Assembly (NCBI RefSeq): GCF_900167365.1
Contig: NZ_FUXL01000003.1
Span: 1-64,000, forward strand
Direction: 5' to 3'
DNA from: Consotaella salsifontis
GTDB taxonomy: Bacteria > Pseudomonadota > Alphaproteobacteria > Rhizobiales > Rhizobiaceae
DNA: 64,000 nt
Shown piece after piece: positions 58,124-64,000 of this stretch. Numbering within the stretch: the stretch's first letter is position 1; each line of letters opens with the position of its first letter. The notes under the pieces are model-generated. The model saw nothing but the letters and a program-made list of their open reading frames with translations, did no database searches and had not been told where the DNA came from. The position numbers and the translations under genes are program-made.

Positions 58124-59207
58124 GGCGGGAGGCGGCTTCCGTGCGTTGAAGAGTGAATGGGCGGTATTCGCTGGAGCTGCGAATCCTGAGTGTCGGCGTG
58201 ATGAGCTGGGTGCCGAGGGGGATGTCTTCACCTTGAAGCCGCGCCAGCAGGCTGCGCGCCGCCAGCCGTCCCACCTCGCTCTGGCCATTGGCCACGGTGG
58301 TCAGCGACGGCGTCGCGATTTCGGCTTCCTCGATGTCGTCATAGCCGACGACGGCGATATCCTCGCCGGGCGTCAGGCCCGCGCGGCTGAGGCCGTACAT
58401 CAGACCGAGCGCCACAAGATCGGAGTAGCAGACGACGGCCGTCGGGAGCGGGGAAAGCGCGACCAATCTTGGCGCGGCCTCAAACCCGCCATGACGATTG
58501 CGGGCGCCCTTGAGTCGCCATTCGGGTTTGAACTCGATATCCGCCGCCTCTAGGGCCGCAAGATAGCCCGCCTCGCGTTCGCGCGCGGTGGAGGTGAGGT
58601 CGTCGCCGCCCACCATGGCGATCCGGCGATGCCCCTTCTCGATGAGATGTTCGACGGCCAAGCGCATACCGCGCCGGTCGTCGCCGTGAAAGCCGGGCAC
58701 CTCGACGCCGTCAACCGTACGGGCGACGAGCGTAACCGGCAGGTCGTTCTCCTCGGCAAGGCGGATGTCGGCGGCCGGCGTGCCGATCGCCGGCGACATG
58801 ATCATGCCGTCCGCGCCGAGCTGGAGCATGGTGTCGATGAAGGCGCGCTGCTTGGCGAGCTGGTCGTAGTGATTGCAGAGGATGAAGGTGTGCTGCTGGC
58901 GGTCCAGCTCGCGCTCGATGGCGGTGAGAATTTCGCCGTAGAACGGGTTCATCATGTCATGCACGCAGACGCCGATGATTCCCGATTTCGATGTCCTGAG
59001 GCTCGCCGCACGGCGATTATAGATATATCCGGAGGCGCGCGCCTCCTCCTTGATGCGTTCCCGCGTGGCTTCCGCCACCAGCGGGCTGTCGCGAAGCGCG
59101 AGCGAGACGGTGGCCGTGGAAAGGCCCAGCGCCTCTGCGATCGTCGACAGTTTTACTTTTTGGGCCAACGGGTTTCTACCTGACGTGGAGACGACGTTCG
59201 TCGGCAT
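58116..59207 (-). CDS. LacI family transcriptional regulator
   Basis: A 363-residue protein. The N-terminal LacI HTH (about 16-70: KLSTIAEALGLSTATVSLAL, RDSPLVAEATRERIKEEARA, SGYIYNRRAASLRTSKSGII) is followed by the periplasmic-binding-type domain (about 75-340; GVCVHDMMNPFYGEILTAIE, GDDLTSTAREREAGYLAALE). It is the first gene of a two-gene operon with the hydroxyacid dehydrogenase, so the ligand may be a sugar acid or its product. Confidence 0.92.
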   Translation of the reverse strand: MPTNVVSTSGRNPLAQKVKLSTIAEALGLSTATVSLALRDSPLVAEATRERIKEEARASGYIYNRRAASLRTSKSGIIGVCVHDMMNPFYGEILTAIERELDRQQHTFILCNHYDQLAKQRAFIDTMLQLGADGMIMSPAIGTPAADIRLAEENDLPVTLVARTVDGVEVPGFHGDDRRGMRLAVEHLIEKGHRRIAMVGGDDLTSTAREREAGYLAALEAADIEFKPEWRLKGARNRHGGFEAAPRLVALSPLPTAVVCYSDLVALGLMYGLSRAGLTPGEDIAVVGYDDIEEAEIATPSLTTVANGQSEVGRLAARSLLARLQGEDIPLGTQLITPTLRIRSSSEYRPFTLQRTEAASRHA

Positions 59208-59281
59208 CTATGACAAAGTCGAAGCGGGACCGGAAGGCCAACTTCGCAATCCGACGCAACAAGTGCGTTCTCCGTCCGCAT

Positions 59282-59749
59282 TTATTCATCGTTCTCCGTC
59301 TCGTCGGAGGATGAAGCCTCGCCCAGGCTGCGCTCGATGCGGCGCAGCAGCTTGCGCAGCGCCTTGCGCTCCTTTGAGGAAAGATCCTGAAGCGCGGCCT
59401 CCTCGACTTCCTCCTGAGCGGCGCGCACCTTTCCGACCAGCGACTGTCCCGCCTCCGTGAGATAGGCACGGCTCTGGCGCGCATCCTCGGCCGAGACGCG
59501 CTTCTCGACAAGGCCCTGCGCGGCAAGGCGGGTGATGGTCTTCGTCACCGTGGGCGGGCGCACCGCCAGCTTCTCGGCAAGATCGCGCAGCGCCACGCCA
59601 TCTTCTTCCGCCAGTGCCAGAAGCACGGCATCCTGGCCGGGATAGACGTCGATTTCGGAAAGGCGCTGGGAGAGTGCCGTGCGGCCGGCTCGCGCCGTCA
59701 GAACCAGCTGACGCATCGTCGAGCGCTGTTTCTTTTTCTTGCCGGCCAT
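59282..59749 (-). CDS. MarR family transcriptional regulator
   Basis: A 155-residue protein. Basic N-terminus (KKKKQR), then the MarR winged helix: YPGQDAVLLALAEEDGVALR, EKLAVRPPTVTKTITRLAAQ, GLVEKRVSAEDARQSRAYLT with the D-x-R wing. C-terminal acidic tail (ASSSDETENDE). It is divergent from the creatininase-family gene 119 bp away and may control it. Confidence 0.88.
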   Translation of the reverse strand: MAGKKKKQRSTMRQLVLTARAGRTALSQRLSEIDVYPGQDAVLLALAEEDGVALRDLAEKLAVRPPTVTKTITRLAAQGLVEKRVSAEDARQSRAYLTEAGQSLVGKVRAAQEEVEEAALQDLSSKERKALRKLLRRIERSLGEASSSDETENDE

Positions 59750-59868
59750 CGTCGCCCCCCTCGGCGAAATTCCGGCTAAGATGGCCTATGGGCAGGCATA
59801 CTGTCCAGCCGCAGTTTGCGGCCTACGGCCAATACTGTTGCATTTTGACGTGGAGAGACGGGCGGACG

Positions 59869-60663
59869 ATGCTGGCAAGACGTTTCGAGGAGGCCTCAGC
59901 CGCTGAATTGGGGCGGGCGCGGGACCATCTCGCGGAGGCGGTCGCCGTGCTTCCCATCGCCGCGACGGAGCAGCATGGGCCTCATCTGCCGATCGGGACT
60001 GATTCGATCATCGCGGATCACATGGTGGAAGCCGTTCTCTCTGGCCTGCCGGACGATTGGCCCGTGACGTTCCTGCCGACGATGCGGATCGGCGCTTCGG
60101 CGGAGCACGCCGGGTTGCCGGGAACGCTCAGCCATGACTGGGACCTGACGGCGCGACTCTTGATCAGCCTTGGCGAAGGGCTGTCGAAGACGGGATTCCG
60201 CCGCCTCGTGTTCGTTTCCTCCCATGGGGGTAACACGCCGTCGATGGACGCCGCGGCGCTGCATCTGCGCCAGACGATGGCGATGATGGTCTCCGCCGTT
60301 TCGTGGCAGCGCTTCGGCCTGCCGGATGGGGTCCTGCCGGAGGCGGAGATCGCCCACGGCATTCACGGCGGCGCGGTGGAAACCGCGCTCATGCTGCATT
60401 TCCGGCCAGATCTGGTGAGGCACGATGCGGTCGCCGCCTTCCCGTCGCTTCAGACAGAGCTGGAACGCGGGGCAAAGCGCCTGCGCGCCCACGGCCGCAT
60501 CGGCTTTGCCTGGAGCGCCGGCGATCTCAATCCTCAGGGCGCCGTCGGCGATGCGCGGCTGGCGACGCCCGAGATCGGACGCGCCATCGCCTGCCATCAG
60601 GCGGTGGGCTTCATTGAGCTTCTCGCGGATATGCTGGCCTTCGATCTGAAGAGGCTCGCCTGA
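59869..60663 (+). CDS. Creatininase family protein (amidohydrolase)
   Basis: A 264-residue protein. Metal-binding motif TEQHGPHLPIGTD (E-x-H-G-x-H-L-P), VFVSSHGGNTPSMDAA, and AEIAHGIHGGAVETALMLHF. The family holds creatininase, MftE and riboflavin-biosynthesis formamide hydrolase; the substrate here is unknown. The ATG at 59869 is chosen after the GGAGAGACGGGCGG region; the frame is open upstream. Confidence 0.87.
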   Translation: MLARRFEEASAAELGRARDHLAEAVAVLPIAATEQHGPHLPIGTDSIIADHMVEAVLSGLPDDWPVTFLPTMRIGASAEHAGLPGTLSHDWDLTARLLISLGEGLSKTGFRRLVFVSSHGGNTPSMDAAALHLRQTMAMMVSAVSWQRFGLPDGVLPEAEIAHGIHGGAVETALMLHFRPDLVRHDAVAAFPSLQTELERGAKRLRAHGRIGFAWSAGDLNPQGAVGDARLATPEIGRAIACHQAVGFIELLADMLAFDLKRLA

Positions 60664-60827
60664 AAAGCTTCGTCCCCCGTGCAAATGACGCGAAGCGGGC
60701 TTATATCGAAGGCCGATCCCTGATCGGGCTCGAGGCTTGGCCGTTCAAGTCCGACATCAGTTCTCTTGCTTGGCGCAGGTTCTGATCCCAAGAAGGCACT
60801 CTTGCGGACCCTGCTTAGGAGTTTTCC

Positions 60828-61943
60828 ATGTCCGAGACGCTTCCCGCGACCGCAGACCAGATCCCCGTGACCGTCCTCACCGGCTATCTCGGCTCCGGCA
60901 AGACGACGCTTCTGAACCGGATCCTCTCGGAGGATCATGGCCGCCGCTACGCCGTCATCGTCAACGAGTTCGGCGAGATCGGCATCGACAACGACCTCAT
61001 CGTCGAATCGGACGAAGAGATCTACGAGATGAACAACGGCTGCGTCTGCTGCACGGTGCGCGGCGATCTGGTGCGCGTCGTCGAAGGGCTGACGCGGCGC
61101 AAGGGGCGGTTCGACGCCATCCTGGTGGAGACGACCGGGCTCGCCGATCCCGTTCCCGTCGCCCAGACCTTCTTCATGGACGACGACGTGCGCGCCAAGA
61201 CCAAGCTGGATGCCGTGGTCGCCCTGGTCGACGCCAAGCATCTGCCGCTTCGTCTCAAGGATTCGAAGGAGGCCGAGGACCAGATCGCCTTCGCCGACGT
61301 GGTTCTTCTCAACAAGACCGATCTCGTGACGCCGGAGGAACTGGCCAAGGTCGAGGCGACGATCCGCGCCATCAACCCGCACGCCGTGATCCACCACACC
61401 CAGCGCGCCGAAATTCCTCTCGACCGTGTGCTCGGGCAGGGTGCCTTCGATCTCAGCCGCGTGTTGGACAACGATCCGGCCTTCCTGGAAGAGGCCGAGC
61501 ACGCCCATGAGCACGACGACCACGTGTGCGGGCCGGACTGCGACCACGACCATCATCATCACGGCCATGACCATCATGACCATGACCACCACGATCATGA
61601 CCACGACCACCATCATGGCGCCCTGTCGGACATCCATGACGTGACGGTGGTCTCCGTGTCGCTTAGGGGTGGCGAGCTCGACCCGCGCAAGTTCTTCCCG
61701 TGGATTCAGGCGATCACCCAGGAGCAGGGGCCGAACATTCTTCGCCTCAAGGGCATCATCGCCTTCTCCGACGATCCCGACCGCTATGTCGTCCAAGGCG
61801 TCCACATGATCATCGAGGGCGACCACCAGCGTGCCTGGCGCGAGGACGAGCGGCGCGAAAGCCGCCTCGTCTTCATCGGGCGCGAGCTGGATCGCAAGGC
61901 GCTCGAGGAGGACTTCGCCCGCTGTGCCGCGAAGGCCGCCTGA
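60828..61943 (+). CDS. CobW/ZNG1-type GTP-binding metallochaperone
   Basis: A 371-residue G3E GTPase. Walker A GYLGSGKTT at 19-27, CxCC motif NGCVCCTVRGDL at about 70-81, ETTGLADP, and NKTDL for guanine specificity. A His/Asp-rich insert (about 225-265; over 20 His) can bind Zn or Co. The C-terminal CobW_C domain follows. These proteins deliver zinc or other metals to client enzymes. The WD40-repeat gene follows with a 1-base stop-start overlap (TGATG); this pairing is common in alphaproteobacteria. Confidence 0.9.
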   Translation: MSETLPATADQIPVTVLTGYLGSGKTTLLNRILSEDHGRRYAVIVNEFGEIGIDNDLIVESDEEIYEMNNGCVCCTVRGDLVRVVEGLTRRKGRFDAILVETTGLADPVPVAQTFFMDDDVRAKTKLDAVVALVDAKHLPLRLKDSKEAEDQIAFADVVLLNKTDLVTPEELAKVEATIRAINPHAVIHHTQRAEIPLDRVLGQGAFDLSRVLDNDPAFLEEAEHAHEHDDHVCGPDCDHDHHHHGHDHHDHDHHDHDHDHHHGALSDIHDVTVVSVSLRGGELDPRKFFPWIQAITQEQGPNILRLKGIIAFSDDPDRYVVQGVHMIIEGDHQRAWREDERRESRLVFIGRELDRKALEEDFARCAAKAA

Positions 61944-62923
61944 TGCCTTCCGTTGCCCCTTACGACTTTGACGAGCTGGTCGAGGCCGCGCTCTTCCTGA
62001 AGGGAGAGCCGGTCTTCGCTCTCGCCGACGGCACGGTGCGCTTTCCCGCCGGCGGAGAACGAACCGTTGAAGCCCATGCCGGCGGGCTTCTCTCGGCGCG
62101 GCTGGACCCGGCCGGGGGCCGGCTGATCACCGGCGGAGAGGACGGCCGCGTCGTGGCCGTCACTTCCGACGCAAGTGTCAGCGAGTTGGCCTCGATCGGG
62201 CGCAAATGGGTAAACCGGGTTGCCGCCGGGCCGTCGGGCGTGGTGGGCTTTGCCGTCGGCCGCAGCGCCTTCGTGTGCTTTGCCGACGGCAAGGTGAAGG
62301 AGTTTGCGCAGCAGCGCACCGTCGAGGATATCGCCTTCGCCCCCAAGGGGCTGCGCCTCGCTACCGCGCGCTACGACGGCGCGACGCTGTTCTTCGCGGG
62401 AACGGACTCGGCGCCGACAGAGCTGGAATGGAAAGGCGCGCATATCGGCATCACTTTCTCTCCGGACGGGCGCTTTCTCGTGACCTCGATGCAGGAGAAC
62501 GCCCTTCATGGCTGGCGCCTCGACGATGGCCGCCATATGCGCATGGCCGGATATCCCTCGAAGGTGAAGAGCTGGTCCTGGTCGGCCAAGGGGCGCTGGT
62601 TGGCGACGGCAGGGGCGCAGGTGGCTGTCGTGTGGCCCTTTGCCGGCAAGGACGGGCCGATGGGCAAGCCGCCGCTGGAGCTGGGCCTTAGGGGCGGGGA
62701 CATCATGGTGACTTCGGTCGCCTGCCATCCCACCGAGGACATGGCGGCGATCGGCTATGCCGACGGCATGATCCTCGCTGCGCGCTTCGCCGACCAAAAG
62801 GAGGCGCTGCTCCGGCGCGGTGGGAAAGGCGCCGTCCAGACCATGGGCTGGGATGCCTCTGGCTCACGCCTCGTCTTCGGTTCGGAAACCGGCGAGGCCG
62901 GCATGGTCGATATCACCGGCTAG
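61943..62923 (+). CDS. WD40-repeat protein, partner of the CobW GTPase
   Basis: A 326-residue beta-propeller protein with about six or seven blades: HAGGLLSARLDPAGGRLITG, GGEDGRVVAVTSDASVSELA, VEDIAFAPKGLRLATARYDG, IGITFSPDGRFLVTSMQENA, VKSWSWSAKGRWLATAGAQV, VTSVACHPTEDMAAIGYADG. No signal peptide, so it is cytoplasmic, as expected for a scaffold working with the CobW GTPase. The first blade is less clear. The start codon overlaps the upstream stop by one base. Confidence 0.85.
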   Translation: MPSVAPYDFDELVEAALFLKGEPVFALADGTVRFPAGGERTVEAHAGGLLSARLDPAGGRLITGGEDGRVVAVTSDASVSELASIGRKWVNRVAAGPSGVVGFAVGRSAFVCFADGKVKEFAQQRTVEDIAFAPKGLRLATARYDGATLFFAGTDSAPTELEWKGAHIGITFSPDGRFLVTSMQENALHGWRLDDGRHMRMAGYPSKVKSWSWSAKGRWLATAGAQVAVVWPFAGKDGPMGKPPLELGLRGGDIMVTSVACHPTEDMAAIGYADGMILAARFADQKEALLRRGGKGAVQTMGWDASGSRLVFGSETGEAGMVDITG

Positions 62924-62959
62924 GGGCGACTCGCTTGTCGAAGCGGTCGGGGCGTTCCA

Positions 62960-63370
62960 ATGCAGTTTGAACCGCGCGTCGGCTGTGGCGCCGCGATCAT
63001 CCGCGATGGCCGCATCCTGCTCATTCAGCGCCTCACCCCGCCCGAGGCCGGCGCCTGGGGGCTTCCTGGCGGCAAGATCGACCTCTTCGAAGAGGCTGCG
63101 ACAGCGACGCAGCGCGAGATAGAGGAGGAAATCGGCCTCGCCATCGAGCCGCGAGAGCTACTCTGTTGCGTCGATCAGATCGATCGAGGCGCGGGCACCC
63201 ATTGGGTCGCGCCCGTCTTCCTGATCGAAGGCTTTTCGGGGACACCGACAATTCGGGAGCCCGCCAAACACGGCGGGCTCGGCTGGTTCGTCCTTGAGGA
63301 ACTGGCTTCTGAGATTACAACGCCGACCAGGGTCGCCGTCGCGGCGCTGCTCCGCCGAGCGGCCGAATAA
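62960..63370 (+). CDS. Nudix hydrolase
   Basis: A 136-residue protein. The Nudix box runs from GGKIDLFEEAA to REIEEEIGL (about residues 37-60), matching GX5EX7REUXEEXGU. MutT-like, it hydrolyses a nucleoside diphosphate derivative; LIQRLTPPEAGAWGLPGGKI suggests house-cleaning or NDP-sugar type. ATG 62960 follows GGGGCGTTCC. Confidence 0.9.
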   Translation: MQFEPRVGCGAAIIRDGRILLIQRLTPPEAGAWGLPGGKIDLFEEAATATQREIEEEIGLAIEPRELLCCVDQIDRGAGTHWVAPVFLIEGFSGTPTIREPAKHGGLGWFVLEELASEITTPTRVAVAALLRRAAE

Positions 63371-63378
63371 CCTTCGAT

Positions 63379-64000
63379 TCATGCCGTCGGCGCGCCTTGC
63401 GCTCGGTCCGCCGCTGCGAAATGCGCGAGCTGGTCGCCATGCGCCTTGACGAAAGCCGGGCGCGCCGTCGCCCGCGCGACATAATCCCGACAGGCGGGGT
63501 GAGACGTCAGCCCGCCGAGGCCGTCGGCGACGCGCAGCACGTCCGCCATTAGGATGTCGGCGATGGAGAACGGGCCCGCGAGCCATTCGCGGTTGGCCAG
63601 AACCGGTTCGAGACGGTCGAGCCGGCCTTGGAGAAAGGTCTCGAAGCGCCTTTTCTCGGGCGAATCGTCGGCAAATTTCTCGAATTTCAGGATCGCCCAG
63701 GGCAGGACCGCCGTCTCCACCGAATTGAGCGCCGCCAGCACCCATTCCAGCACCACGGCGCGGCCGCGCGGGTCGCTGGGCATCAAGGCTTCGCTCTTGT
63801 CGCCGAGGTGGAGAAGAATCGCGCCGCTCTCGAAGATCGACAGGTCGCCGTCCGTCAGCCAAGGCACCTGGCCAAACGGCTGGTGGAGAAAGTGCTCGGC
63901 CGGCCGGTCGCGCACCGGAGTCGTGGCGATGCTGTAGGGCAGGCCCGCCTCTTCGAGCGCCCAGCGCACCCGAAGGTCGCGCACGAAGCCTCGCGGTGCC
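63379..64000 (-). CDS. Glutathione S-transferase family protein (cut by window edge)
   Basis: At least 207 residues; the start is beyond 64000. The visible N-terminal part APRGFVRDLRVRWALEEAGL is the GST helix 1 region that follows the active-site strand. The thioredoxin-fold end QPFGQVPWLTDGDLSIFESG contains the cis-Pro (VPW) and the ES that bind the glutathione gamma-glutamyl group. The C-terminal helical domain follows (WLAGPFSIADILMADVLRVA). The substrate is unknown. Confidence 0.88.
   Translation of the reverse strand, partial: APRGFVRDLRVRWALEEAGLPYSIATTPVRDRPAEHFLHQPFGQVPWLTDGDLSIFESGAILLHLGDKSEALMPSDPRGRAVVLEWVLAALNSVETAVLPWAILKFEKFADDSPEKRRFETFLQGRLDRLEPVLANREWLAGPFSIADILMADVLRVADGLGGLTSHPACRDYVARATARPAFVKAHGDQLAHFAAADRAQGAPTA

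Noticed and set aside
60597-61826. A 409-codon minus-strand open frame opposite the CobW gene
   Set aside because: Its Met/Val runs are the antisense of the His-rich insert; no domains.
1-64000. CRISPR array or rRNA operon
   Set aside because: I saw no regularly spaced short direct repeats and no rRNA-like sequence.

Overview
The window is about 60-65% G+C, has mostly ATG/GTG starts and short gene overlaps, and carries families typical of Alphaproteobacteria, most likely the order Hyphomicrobiales (Rhizobiales). Examples are DUF736, DUF2493, DUF932 and large ParB proteins of rhizobial integrative elements, the trehalose genes otsA/otsB/treS, and a FixL/FixJ-like two-component pair. The genus cannot be decided from the sequence.

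Positions 1-25983 are the right-hand part of an integrative mobile element. Its right border is a 54-bp 3' fragment of a tRNA-Leu(CAA) gene (25930-25983), next to a tyrosine integrase and an overlapping excisionase-like gene. The left end, the intact tRNA and any conjugation genes lie outside the window. The backbone (repA fragment, AlpA-like regulator, DUF6499/DUF2285 proteins, DUF736, DUF2493, Toprim, ParB, DUF932) is on the minus strand. Several of these genes have strong stem-loops just upstream of the start codon, and the ParB and DUF932 leaders share one covarying hairpin.

The backbone is interrupted by cargo. Positions 3255-6714 hold an ABC three-component (ABC-3C) defence operon: a nuclease-domain effector, middle component 2 and a DUF3732 ATPase. 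Positions 12247-13016 hold a TacAT-like toxin-antitoxin pair. Positions 14807-21094 hold a ubiquitin-like conjugation island. In it a minus-strand operon (two-domain ubiquitin-like protein, E2-like, JAB-E1 fusion, DUF6527) lies between two plus-strand modules that each pair a helix-turn-helix protein with an ImmA/IrrE metallopeptidase. The left module also carries a small RHH-like protein and a GNAT enzyme. The intergenic region of the right module contains a perfect palindrome. A decayed IS91-family element (21733-23851), with both genes frameshifted, lies between this island and the integrase.

From 25984 on the content looks chromosomal. In order: a CAP-domain secreted protein; a gluconate-2-dehydrogenase-like GMC/cytochrome c complex; a glutamine amidotransferase; a chemoreceptor; a SulP transporter; an LprI-like protein; feoABC iron uptake; trehalose synthase; an NnrS / Crp-Fnr / DUF6522 / DUF1858 group that looks linked to nitric oxide or low oxygen; a frameshifted response regulator, a MarR regulator, a single-domain response regulator and a FixJ/FixL-like two-component operon; a phage-type muramidase; otsBA; KDPG aldolase; a lipoprotein-like hydrolase and a GNAT; a LacI / 2-hydroxyacid dehydrogenase pair; a MarR regulator; a creatininase-family amidase; a CobW/ZNG1-like metallochaperone with a WD40 partner; a Nudix hydrolase; and a glutathione S-transferase cut by the window end.
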